A stretch of DNA of 54,281 bases from contig JBGPKK010000011.1 in the NCBI GenBank assembly GCA_041485905.1, forward strand, positions 1-54,281, given 5' to 3'. This document shows positions 36,400-43,794 of this stretch, in pieces. The number at the start of each line of letters is the position of its first letter. Positions within the stretch are counted from its first letter, which is position 1. The notes under the pieces are model-generated. The model worked only from the letters and a program-made list of their open reading frames with translations, was not told the origin of the DNA and searched no databases. The DNA is from JAHFUI01 sp041485905 (GTDB lineage Bacteria; Acidobacteriota; Vicinamibacteria; Vicinamibacterales; CAVVIG01). The translations under genes were made by a program, and so were the position numbers.

Positions 36400-37554
36400 A
36401 TGTTTCCACGCCGCCGGATTTTTGCTGCCGCCGTCACCGTCTCGCTGTGCCTCGGGGTGCTGCCGTTCACTCCAGGGACGCGCGTGGGCGCGGAAGACAT
36501 TCCGTCGAAGTTGAGCGACACGGTGTTCTGGCAGTTGATGACCGAGGTGTCAGAACCAGGCGGCTACTTCCGGTCGGAGAATTTCCTGTCGAACGAGAAC
36601 GCGTTCCAGACCGTGATTCCCGAGTTGAAGGCGCTCGTGCCGGTCGGCGGCGTGTACCTCGGTGTGGGGCCGGAGCAGAACTTCACCTACATCGTCGCGC
36701 TGCGGCCCAAGCTGGCGTTCATTGTCGATATCCGCCGTGGGAACCTGCTCGAACAACTGCTCTACAAGGCGTTTGTGGAGATGTCGCCGAATCGGGCGGA
36801 ATTCTTGTCTCGCGTGTTCGCGAGAAAACGCCCGGCCGACGTCGCCGCCAACGCTACTGTCGAGCAACTCTTCGCCGCGTTCGGCGCCGCGCCGGCGAGC
36901 GAGGATCTGTTCAAAGAGAACCTGCAGGCGGCGAAGGACCGGCTCGTGAAAGATCACAAGTTTGGTCTCTCCGCCGACGATCTGAAGGGCCTCGAGTACG
37001 TCTACTCCGCGTTCTACCGCGGCGGGCCGGACATGAATTACTCGTTTTCGCCAAACGGCGGCGCCGGTGGATCTGGCGGCGGGTTTCCGAGCTACGCCGA
37101 TCTGATGGCGGAGACCGACGGCCAGGGCGAACACCGCAGCTACCTGGCTACGGAAGAAAATTTCCGCGTCCTGCGCGACTACGAGAGGAACAACGCGATC
37201 GTGCCAGTAGTGGGGGATTTCGGCGGCGACAAGGCGCTGCGGGCGGTGGGCGACTACGTGCGCGAGCACGGGGCCATCGTGTCGGCGTTCTACACGTCGA
37301 ACGTCGAACAGTACCTGTTCCAGGAAGCCTACGCCTGGAGGAAATTCCTGCAGAACGTGGCGACGTTCCCGATCGACTCCAGGAGCACGTTCATTCGATC
37401 CATCTCGAACCGCGGGTTCCCGTTCACCCAGTTCCGGCGGATCTCGCCGGGTGCGCGCGCATCCACCGCGCTCTCTCCCATCGGCGAGGTCATCAAAGCG
37501 TTCAACGGTGGCCAGATTCACCGCTACGAGGACGTCGTCGCGATGTCGAAATGA
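36400..37554 (+). CDS. Secreted protein of unknown function, paralogue of the gene at 35282
   Basis: 384 residues with a signal peptide (1-31). Blocks shared with the divergent neighbour: FLSNENAFQTVIPEL, GGVYLGVGPEQNFTYIVALR, AFIVDIRRGNLLEQLLYKAF, AIVPVVGDFGGDKALRAVGD and VSAFYTSNVEQYLFQEA. It has an extra segment with a Gly-rich turn (GGAGGSGGG, about 221-229). The GVGPEQN turn and VDIRRGN strand end resemble SAM- or nucleotide-binding Rossmann motifs, but a periplasmic location would be odd for that, so the function is open. Strong RBS GGAGAGGG before the ATG. Its stop is followed 8 nt later by a perfect 18-bp palindrome. Confidence 0.82.
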   Translation: MFPRRRIFAAAVTVSLCLGVLPFTPGTRVGAEDIPSKLSDTVFWQLMTEVSEPGGYFRSENFLSNENAFQTVIPELKALVPVGGVYLGVGPEQNFTYIVALRPKLAFIVDIRRGNLLEQLLYKAFVEMSPNRAEFLSRVFARKRPADVAANATVEQLFAAFGAAPASEDLFKENLQAAKDRLVKDHKFGLSADDLKGLEYVYSAFYRGGPDMNYSFSPNGGAGGSGGGFPSYADLMAETDGQGEHRSYLATEENFRVLRDYERNNAIVPVVGDFGGDKALRAVGDYVREHGAIVSAFYTSNVEQYLFQEAYAWRKFLQNVATFPIDSRSTFIRSISNRGFPFTQFRRISPGARASTALSPIGEVIKAFNGGQIHRYEDVVAMSK

Positions 37555-37561
37555 AGCGCGC

Positions 37562-37595
37562 TGCACAATGCATTGTGCATTCGTCATCGTGCATT
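37562..37595. repeat. Perfect palindrome with word repeats (TGCACAATGCATTGTGCA)
   Basis: TGCACAATGCATTGTGCA (37562-37579) is a perfect 18-bp palindrome, followed by the related words TCGTCATCGTGCATTT. It lies between convergent genes. The TGA and the last residues (SNAR) of the TPR protein on the minus strand come from it. Confidence 0.75.
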
Positions 37596-39695
37596 TGAGC
37601 GGCGGGCGCTTGAGCCGAGAAGGGCCCGCTCGAGGTTGCCCTGCACTTGCGGATCGTTGGGGTTGATCCGCAACGCCTCCTGAAACTGCGTGATCGCTTC
37701 GGCGACGTGGCCCTCGGAGGCCAGCGCGATTCCCAGCAGATTGTGCGCGGTTGGATTCCCGGGCTCGAGCCGGACCGCCTCCCGCGCGTGCGGCTCGCTG
37801 CGGGCGGCATCGTTCTGGCGCAGGTAGGCCTCGGCGATCGAGCGGTGGAGGAGCGCCGACTGCGGATCCAGTCGGAGCGCCTTCTGCCAGTGCGCGATCG
37901 CCTCGTCGTACTTTTTCTCCGCGAAAAGCACATCGGCCAGATTCGCGCGAACGCCGCTGTTTGACGGCATCATGTCCGCAATCACGCGGAGCTCCTCTGC
38001 CGCTTCGTCCAGCTTCCCTTGCGACCAGAGGGCTTGCGCGAGGAGCAACCGCGCCGGAATGCGATTCAGGTTCGATGGCTGATCGCGGATGAACGGGCGA
38101 AGCTCGGCGATGCCCTCGTCGATCTTTCCGTCGACGATTAGCTCGGTTCCCAGTCCAAATCTGGCGTCCGGATAGTCGCGCACCGCCTCGCGGAGCAGGG
38201 CCAGCGCCTGCGGATGGTCGCCGGCCGCAATCAGCTCGGTGGCCAGTGCCATGCGGGCGCGGCCATGCGGCCGCCGGTCGACGACGGTTCGCCAGAGCGA
38301 CACCGGTGTCGCGTAGTCGGCGTTTCGGTCAACCGTTCGGATCGCCAGCGCGACGAGGACGATGGCCGTTAGCGAGGCCGTCGTGACGCGTGCGCGCCGG
38401 CGGGAGTCGCCCGCGGGCATGCGCTCGACCAGGAACTGCACCGAGACCGCCGCGAGCACGGCGAGCGCGGCAAACGGCAGGTACATGCGGCGCTCGGCGC
38501 CAACCTCGCTGGCGATCGGAATCACGCTGGAGGTCGGCGCCAGTGTGAGAAAAAATGTCGCTGCGAGAAATCCAATCGCCGGCCATCGAACGAGGGCGAC
38601 AGCGGCGGCGATCAGCAGCGGAATGACGACGAACGCGGGCCCCAGCACATCGCGGATCGCGAGCGCGCGAGGCAGTCCGTAATCCAGGATGAGATCGCGC
38701 GGCCATAGGCTGAGCCACAGATACCGGCCGATCATCTGAATCTGATTCAGCAAGTACGTCCAGGGGCTGATCGCCGTCGACAGGCCGGCGGTCGACCGGG
38801 GCTGTCCCCAGAGAAACGCCGCGAGCTCGATCCATGTCGCCGCCAGCCCGGCGTAGAGGTACTTCCGCGCGCGAATCGCCTCGCCGAACGAGTCGAACTC
38901 GAACACGCGGTCGTAGAGGATCACGATCACCGGCGCCGTCACCATCGATTCCTTCGACGCCATCCCGCAGGCGCAAGCGATCACCGACAACGTCTGCCAA
39001 TCGACGGAATCCCTGGGCGTGTACGTAGTGTCCGGCCTTAGCCGGACTGCTCCGCCTGAAGGCGGATCCCACGTACGATGTGCAGGGCGCGCCCGGATGG
39101 CGCAGTACAGCGTCAGCAGAAAGAAGAGCGCCATCAACGATTCGGTGCGCTGGGTGATGTAGTCCACCGCCTCGCTTTGAAGCGGATGCAGCATCCACAG
39201 CAGCGCCGCGCCGGTGCCCAGAAAAAGGGGTCGGGAGTCGTTTCCATTCACCGCCCCGGGCGTCCTTTCCTTGGACCTTTCACCGGAAACGACTCCCGAC
39301 CCCTTTTTCAGTTTCGCCAACGTCCGCCGCACGATCGCAAAAAGCAGCAGCGCGCAGCAGATGTGGATCGCGATATTTGCGATGTGATAGCCGGTCTCCG
39401 ACAGGCCGCCGATCGCGTAATTGATCGCGAACGACAGGTTCACGATCGGCCGCCCGGCGACCGGGGTTTCCCGTGGCGGCCGCAGGGAGTCGGCGATCGG
39501 CCAGAGATGCTGAATGGTGCGGTTGGTGACGATCGCGGTCTGGTCGTCCCAGATGAACGGCGCGGCGAGGCTGTTCCAATACGTGCACGCGCCAGCCGCG
39601 ATAATCAGGAGGATCGGAAGAGAAGGGTGAGCCCACAAGGGCCGATGAACGGCGGCCGATTGTCGGTGTCGTACGCGCGAAGACGTCGCCACCAC
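37584..39695 (-). CDS. TMTC-like multi-pass membrane protein with C-terminal TPR repeats
   Basis: 703 residues. The N-terminal half (about 25-470) has ten or more helices and an acidic FIWDDQ motif (48-53) in the first loop, as in GT-C/PMT and eukaryotic TMTC O-mannosyltransferases. AERRMYLPFAALAVL (about 405-419) is another typical patch. The C-terminal part (about 485-690) has five or six TPRs (AEELRVIADMMPSN, YDEAIAHWQKALRLDPQ, HVAEAITQFQEALRINPND). It may glycosylate envelope proteins; this is inference. Two repeat elements are inserted in frame: residues 130-158 and 207-226, both in loops. GTG at 39695 follows TAAGAT by 7 nt. Confidence 0.85.
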   Translation of the reverse strand: MVATSSRVRHRQSAAVHRPLWAHPSLPILLIIAAGACTYWNSLAAPFIWDDQTAIVTNRTIQHLWPIADSLRPPRETPVAGRPIVNLSFAINYAIGGLSETGYHIANIAIHICCALLLFAIVRRTLAKLKKGSGVVSGERSKERTPGAVNGNDSRPLFLGTGAALLWMLHPLQSEAVDYITQRTESLMALFFLLTLYCAIRARPAHRTWDPPSGGAVRLRPDTTYTPRDSVDWQTLSVIACACGMASKESMVTAPVIVILYDRVFEFDSFGEAIRARKYLYAGLAATWIELAAFLWGQPRSTAGLSTAISPWTYLLNQIQMIGRYLWLSLWPRDLILDYGLPRALAIRDVLGPAFVVIPLLIAAAVALVRWPAIGFLAATFFLTLAPTSSVIPIASEVGAERRMYLPFAALAVLAAVSVQFLVERMPAGDSRRRARVTTASLTAIVLVALAIRTVDRNADYATPVSLWRTVVDRRPHGRARMALATELIAAGDHPQALALLREAVRDYPDARFGLGTELIVDGKIDEGIAELRPFIRDQPSNLNRIPARLLLAQALWSQGKLDEAAEELRVIADMMPSNSGVRANLADVLFAEKKYDEAIAHWQKALRLDPQSALLHRSIAEAYLRQNDAARSEPHAREAVRLEPGNPTAHNLLGIALASEGHVAEAITQFQEALRINPNDPQVQGNLERALLGSSARRSNAR
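39021..39076. repeat. REP-like double hairpin inserted in a coding sequence
   Basis: Two hairpins, GTCCGGC-CTTA-GCCGGAC (39030-39047) and TCCGCCT-GA-AGGCGGA (39051-39066), are flanked by GTACGT (39021-39026) and ACGTAC (39071-39076). The unit lies in frame in the TPR protein gene and codes for about 20 extra residues. Confidence 0.82.
39221..39309. repeat. Perfect 25-bp inverted repeat inserted in a coding sequence
   Basis: Arms at 39221-39245 and 39285-39309 are perfect inverse copies (core AAAAAGGGGTCGGGAGTCGT), separated by 39 nt. The size and arm length fit a small non-autonomous element or a REP-type unit. It is in frame in the TPR protein gene with no stop codon and gives KKGSGVVSG and NGNDSRPLF peptides. 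Confidence 0.88.
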
Positions 39696-39702
39696 GCGGG
39701 TT

Positions 39703-39708
39703 ATCTTA
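39703..39708 (-). promoter_or_regulatory. -10 element (TAAGAT), leaderless geometry
   Basis: TAAGAT on the minus strand ends 7 nt before the GTG at 39695, with no Shine-Dalgarno between. Confidence 0.42.
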
Positions 39709-39763
39709 AAGGGGTTTGATAAGGACGAGAAGGGAAGAGCGGGGTGTGAGGAAGGCGAACGAA

Positions 39764-39797
39764 GCGGCCGGGCACTCCCGATTGAGTGCCCGGCCGC
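39764..39797 (-). terminator. Strong hairpin after the DUF6152 gene
   Basis: A perfect 14-bp stem (GCGGCCGGGCACTC, 39764-39777; inverse at 39784-39797) with a 6-nt loop lies 17 nt downstream of the DUF6152 stop. On the minus strand it is followed by TTCGTTCG rather than a pure T-run, so it is a terminator or a transcript-stabilising hairpin. Nothing else was found in 39696-39814. Confidence 0.55.
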
Positions 39798-39814
39798 GAA
39801 AAGGAGTCAGCGGT

Positions 39815-40204
39815 TTAGTCGAAGGTGCCGCCCCACTTCCAGCCGTCAGACGGACGCACGATGGTTTTCATCCGCAGTCTGTGGTCGGCCGGGTTGCGGC
39901 CCGGGTTGCCGGTGACAATCACATGGTCTCCGGGGTGAAGCGTCTCGCGGGTCACACCCTGGCGGTTCAACTGACCGCCGGCGCCCCACTCAACGGCCCA
40001 GCGCTGCGTCTGGCCGTCCTTGTCCGGGGCCTCAACGTGAACGAACGAGTGCGGGTTCCGGAAGAGGAACTGCACCAGGTTGCCTTCGATGGACTGGGTC
40101 TGGTCCTCGAAGTAGGTGGCCGCGAAGGAATGGTGGGCCTGAACGCGAGAGCCAGCCACCAAAGCCACTCCGGCAATGAGTAGAACCAACAGCGAACGCT
40201 TCAT
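39815..40204 (-). CDS. Secreted DUF6152 family protein
   Basis: 129 residues with a signal peptide (1-23, cut after VQA). The mature protein begins HHSFAATYFEDQTQSIEG and has FRNPHSFVHVEAPD, the signature of DUF6152: an N-terminal His pair and an NPH motif, then a small beta-barrel or OB-like fold with LHPGDHVIVTGNPGR. The His residues could bind metal. Function unknown; relatives are common near PQQ and amidohydrolase genes in Acidobacteria. RBS AGGAGG lies 6 nt before the ATG. TAGAAT at 40284-40279 could be the -10, with a leader of about 67 nt. Confidence 0.85.
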   Translation of the reverse strand: MKRSLLVLLIAGVALVAGSRVQAHHSFAATYFEDQTQSIEGNLVQFLFRNPHSFVHVEAPDKDGQTQRWAVEWGAGGQLNRQGVTRETLHPGDHVIVTGNPGRNPADHRLRMKTIVRPSDGWKWGGTFD

Positions 40205-40366
40205 ATGTGTCCTCCTGACCGAACGGTTTTGGCGTTCTGTCCCCAGGCGAGTCAGTTTCGCCCTGACTTTTCACCGAGATTCTACCGTAACCCGCAGGTG
40301 CGCATACCTGAAGAGTTTCTGAATTGATTGTCAGGATCGACCGGTCGGGGAATGGCCGGAAAACCC

Positions 40367-40372
40367 TATATT
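40367..40372 (+). promoter_or_regulatory. -10 element (TATATT) for the PadR-permease unit
   Basis: TATATT at 40367-40372 would place the start near 40379, directly before the dyad at 40387-40430. An alternative promoter has TTGACT at 40387 as -35 with a weak -10 (CAGAGT) at 17 bp. Confidence 0.35.
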
Positions 40373-40386
40373 TCTTCCGCGACCTG

Positions 40387-40430
40387 TTGACTTTCAACAT
40401 GAAACTTGGCAGAGTCATGTTGTCTATCAA
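40387..40430. promoter_or_regulatory. Candidate PadR operator (inverted repeat)
   Basis: TTGACTTTCAACATGA (40387-40402) and TCATGTTGTCTATCAA (40415-40430) are inverse copies matching at 12 of 16 positions around a 12-nt spacer. It lies 20 nt upstream of the padR ATG. PadR regulators usually repress their own promoter, so this is the most likely binding site. Confidence 0.55.
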
Positions 40431-40449
40431 CAGAGGAGCCGCCACAGCG

Positions 40450-40788
40450 ATGACCCCGCCACCCTCCGAAGTTCCCTACGGCACGCTCGACCTGATGGTG
40501 CTCAAGACGCTGGACGGGATGAGCCCGCTGCACGGCTACGGCATCGCCCGCCGCATCGAGCAGATCGCGGAAGGCTCGCTCGCGCTCAACCAGGGAACGA
40601 TCTATCCGGCGCTGCTGCGGTTGGAGCAGAAAGGGTGGATCAAGAGTGAATGGGGCACGAGCGACAACAATCGCCGCGCCCGCTTCTATTCGATCACCCG
40701 GACGGGGCGCAAGCAGCTCCAGGCGGAGGCCGACAGCTGGGCGCGCACGGTGGCGATGATGACCCGGTTGCTCGAGGAACAGTCGTAA
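40450..40788 (+). CDS. PadR family transcriptional regulator
   Basis: 112 residues, the short PadR-s1 type. YGTLDLMVLKTLDGMSPLHG (10-29) and LNQGTIYPALLRLEQKGWIK (about 47-66) form the winged helix, with the recognition helix at GTIYPALLRLE. The tail is a short dimerisation helix. In Acidobacteria this type typically precedes ADOP permeases, as here, and probably represses the unit until a ligand binds. ATG at 40450 is chosen, with AGAGGAG about 10 nt upstream; frames extending to 40324 would run through the operator. Confidence 0.92.
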   Translation: MTPPPSEVPYGTLDLMVLKTLDGMSPLHGYGIARRIEQIAEGSLALNQGTIYPALLRLEQKGWIKSEWGTSDNNRRARFYSITRTGRKQLQAEADSWARTVAMMTRLLEEQS

Positions 40789-40816
40789 CCGCGCGGAGGC
40801 GCGATTAAGTCGTCGA

Positions 40817-40924
40817 GGGACAGTCTGAAGACCGTCCCTACACGGCACCTGCAGGGCACGCCCTTGAGGGCGTGCCGTGAAAAACCGTACGTGGCGTCCG
40901 CCTTCGCTCGAAGCTTCGGCGGAC
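40817..40924. repeat. Cluster of three GC-rich hairpins (REP-like)
   Basis: Hairpins: GGGAC-A-GTCT with AGAC-C-GTCCC (40817-40838), GGCACGCCCT-TG-AGGGCGTGCC (40855-40876), and GTCCGCC with GGCGGAC (40896-40902 and 40918-40924). The second has alternative pairing with CACGGCAC at 40841-40848. They occupy nearly the whole padR-permease gap; the last ends 4 nt before the RBS of the permease. Confidence 0.78.
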
Positions 40925-40938
40925 CGTGAGGAACATCG

Positions 40939-43641
40939 ATGACTCCTTTACGGGTGCTTTTGTCACGGCTCCTGGCGCTTTTCATGTGGCGTCGACCCGA
41001 TGCCGATCTGCACGATGAGATCCTGGCGCATCTGGATCTCCTGGCCCAGGAGCACGTGCGCAGCGGAATGTCCGCGGCGGACGCGCGCGCCGCCGCGCGG
41101 CGAGAGTTCGGCGGCGTGGATCAGATCAAAGAGACGTATCGCGACCACCGGGGGCTGCCGTTCGTCGAAACCGCTGTCAGGGACGTGCGCCACGCTCTTC
41201 GAAATCTCCGGCGATCACCCATATTCACGACCGTCGCCCTGGTGACGTTCGCGCTCGGCATCGGCGCCACGACCGCCGTCTTCGCCATCTTCAACAGCGT
41301 CCTGCTGCGCCCGCTGCCGTATCCGAACGCCTCGCACGTCGTGCAGATCCTTCAGACGATGCCCGCGGGGGACCAATCGCGTCAGCCTGGACCGACGGTG
41401 TCGACGGTGTCCGACGATCAATTACGTCAGCTCCGCGCGGCGAGCCGGACGCTTGCGCACGTCTCCGCCTATCTCGTTTCGACGCTGACGCTCACGGGTG
41501 CCGGAGAACCGGTCCGCGTGAATGTCGGCCGTGTCTCCGCCGGATTCTTCGAGATCTTCGGCGTCAGGCCGGTCGTGGGTCGGTCGTTCACAGACGTCGA
41601 CGAACAGCCGGGAGGAGAACCTGTCGTCGTGCTCAGCCATCGGAGCTGGGATCGTCAGTTTGGTCGTGACGTGAACGTCGTGGGCCGCACGCTGACGCTC
41701 GACGGACGCCCGCAGCGCATCGTCGGCGTCATGGCGGAAGGCTTTAATCTGCCCTCGCCGGGGACCGCGATCGTGACCCGGTCGGAAACCGGTCAGCTCG
41801 ACGACGCCCTCGAGCTCTGGATGCCGCGGATTTCTCCGCCGCCGCTGGCTCGCCCGACAACCGGCTTCAGCTTGTTTACAGTCGTGGCGTCGATCGCCGA
41901 AGGCGTGACGCCGGCGCGGGCGACCGCCGAGCTGAACGTGCTGTTGCCTCCGCTGCCGAATGGCCGGCGGCCGGTACGCATGGACGTGAGCGGGCTGCGC
42001 GAGCAGATGGTGCGCGCCGTCAAGCCGACGTTGACGGTGTTTCAGGTGGCCGTGCTCTTCGTGTTGTTAATCGCCTGCGCGAACGTGGCGAACCTGCTGC
42101 TGGCCCGCGCGAGTCATCGCCGCCGCGAGCTGGCAATCCGGTTGGCGCTTGGGGCGAGCCGACTGCAGGCGGCCCGCGGACTCATCGTCGAGTGCCTGCT
42201 GCTGGCGGTTGGAGGCAGCCTTCTCGGCTCCTTCCTCGCGATGGCCATTGTCGCCTTCGTGCACGCCATGCCCGCAGGGATGCTGCCGAGGCTGAGCGAG
42301 ATTCGGCTCGATGCCGCGGCGCTCGGCGCCGCACTCGCCTTGTCGCTGACCGCGGGCGTGATCGTCGGCGCGTTTGTCGCCGCGCGTGTCCTTCGAAGTG
42401 ACTCGTCGACGAGTTTGCGATCGGAGACCGTCTCGACGACCTTGACCGGCCGACCTTCACAGGTACTCGTCGTTGTGCAGGTCGCCGCTGCGCTCGTCCT
42501 TCTGGGTGGCGCGGGCCTCCTTCTCAACAGCTTCGTCCGCCTGGTGAACCGCGATCTTGGATTTGAAACCGGCAACGTGCTGTCGTTTCGCATCAACGTT
42601 CCACCCGGGCGATATCCGCAGGTCCACGAGCAGGCGGCATTCTGGGGCAGGCTCGTCGAGTCGCTTGCGCGTTTGCCCGGCGTGGAAGGCGTCGCGGCCG
42701 GAACCGTCTTTCCGTTCCAGCAGACCGATCTCGGCTACTGGCCTCTGGCGATCGCCGGACACCCCGTGGACGGCGCGCCGCTGAATTTTTCATCGGTGGC
42801 CCCGGGATACTTTCAGGCGCTTCGCATACCGGTGCTGAGCGGCCGCGAGTTCACGTCGGCGGATGGTGCCGGCTCGCCACCAGCGGTCATCATCAGCCGG
42901 TCGTTTGCCGCCCGCTACTTCGGTTCGACCGATCCTGTTGGACGGGAGGTACGGGCTGTCGACGCTCCGTCGGCACGAGTGATTGGCGTTGTCCCCGACA
43001 CGCCGCGCAGTCTCGGCATGCTTCCGAACGCGTCCCCTTCCAACCTGGACGTGTACTACTCGGCTGTGCAGCCACCGAGCGACGATGCCAAGTGGGGCCA
43101 CAGTTCGATGATGATTGCGATTCGAACCACCGCGAGTCCGGCGGCGATCGTCCCCGGCATTCGAAGGACGTTGACCGACCTCGACACTGGACTGGCCGTT
43201 TACGACATGGCGACCTTTCGCCAGCGCTTGTCCGAGGCGCTGGCGGAGTCCCGACTCTACGGCGCGGGAGCGGGCGTCTTCGCGCTGGTCGCTCTGTTCC
43301 TGGCGGTCATCGGACTGTACGGCGTGATGGCCTATTCGGTGGGCAGCCGGACGCAAGAGTGGGGGATTCGCATGGCACTCGGCGCCGATCCGTTCGGCAT
43401 CGTCCGCCATGTGCTGGGACATGGACTGCGGTTGACGACGATCGGGATTCTGCTTGGCGCCGCGGGGGTGTGGTTCACGAGCCGGTTTCTCCGAACCCTG
43501 CTGTTCGGCGTGCAGCCGAACGATCCGGTCACGCTCGTGGGCGTCGCGATGATGTTCCTCATCGTCGCCGGGGCCGCGTGTTATGTGCCCGCGCGCCGCG
43601 CGTCGCGGGTCGATCCGATGGTCGCGCTGCGGCACGAATAG
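40939..43641 (+). CDS. ADOP-type ABC transporter permease (MacB-like, duplicated)
   Basis: 900 residues. An N-terminal cytoplasmic prefix domain (HDEILAHLDLLAQEHVRSGM, 25-44; AAARREFGGVDQIKE) is followed by a first helix at IFTTVALVTFALGIGATTAVFAIF (starting near 95). Two copies of a MacB periplasmic core plus FtsX permease module follow (about 120-480 and 505-895). The ending ARRASRVDPMVALRHE is the family hallmark. No ATPase gene is adjacent, hence 'orphan'. Relatives of MacB/FtsX act in envelope stress or efflux without moving substrate through the membrane. RBS GAGGAA lies 5 nt before the ATG. PadR upstream is the likely regulator. Confidence 0.94.
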   Translation: MTPLRVLLSRLLALFMWRRPDADLHDEILAHLDLLAQEHVRSGMSAADARAAARREFGGVDQIKETYRDHRGLPFVETAVRDVRHALRNLRRSPIFTTVALVTFALGIGATTAVFAIFNSVLLRPLPYPNASHVVQILQTMPAGDQSRQPGPTVSTVSDDQLRQLRAASRTLAHVSAYLVSTLTLTGAGEPVRVNVGRVSAGFFEIFGVRPVVGRSFTDVDEQPGGEPVVVLSHRSWDRQFGRDVNVVGRTLTLDGRPQRIVGVMAEGFNLPSPGTAIVTRSETGQLDDALELWMPRISPPPLARPTTGFSLFTVVASIAEGVTPARATAELNVLLPPLPNGRRPVRMDVSGLREQMVRAVKPTLTVFQVAVLFVLLIACANVANLLLARASHRRRELAIRLALGASRLQAARGLIVECLLLAVGGSLLGSFLAMAIVAFVHAMPAGMLPRLSEIRLDAAALGAALALSLTAGVIVGAFVAARVLRSDSSTSLRSETVSTTLTGRPSQVLVVVQVAAALVLLGGAGLLLNSFVRLVNRDLGFETGNVLSFRINVPPGRYPQVHEQAAFWGRLVESLARLPGVEGVAAGTVFPFQQTDLGYWPLAIAGHPVDGAPLNFSSVAPGYFQALRIPVLSGREFTSADGAGSPPAVIISRSFAARYFGSTDPVGREVRAVDAPSARVIGVVPDTPRSLGMLPNASPSNLDVYYSAVQPPSDDAKWGHSSMMIAIRTTASPAAIVPGIRRTLTDLDTGLAVYDMATFRQRLSEALAESRLYGAGAGVFALVALFLAVIGLYGVMAYSVGSRTQEWGIRMALGADPFGIVRHVLGHGLRLTTIGILLGAAGVWFTSRFLRTLLFGVQPNDPVTLVGVAMMFLIVAGAACYVPARRASRVDPMVALRHE

Positions 43642-43645
43642 TGAC

Positions 43646-43699
43646 GGCGGACCCAATAGGGTCCGCCCTACGTACGTAGGCCGGGCCTATCAGGCCGGC
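43646..43699. repeat. REP-like hairpin pair joined by a palindrome
   Basis: GGCGGACCC-AATA-GGGTCCGCC (43646-43667) and GCCGGGCCTATCAGGCCGGC (43680-43699) are joined by the palindrome CTACGTACGTAG. This is the reverse orientation of the doublet at 27575. It lies 5 nt after the permease stop and may protect or end its transcript. Confidence 0.8.
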
Positions 43700-43794
43700 G
43701 ATGGAGCACACTCGGCTCGGCCCTCGCCTTTACACGCGCGTTGTCGCGGCGTAACATCCCCCCATTCACGCGCGCATTCCGTGGGAGGACTGTG

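Noticed and set aside
39221..39309. Insertion sequence with transposase
   Set aside because: Only 89 bp long with no reading frame of its own; at most a non-autonomous element.
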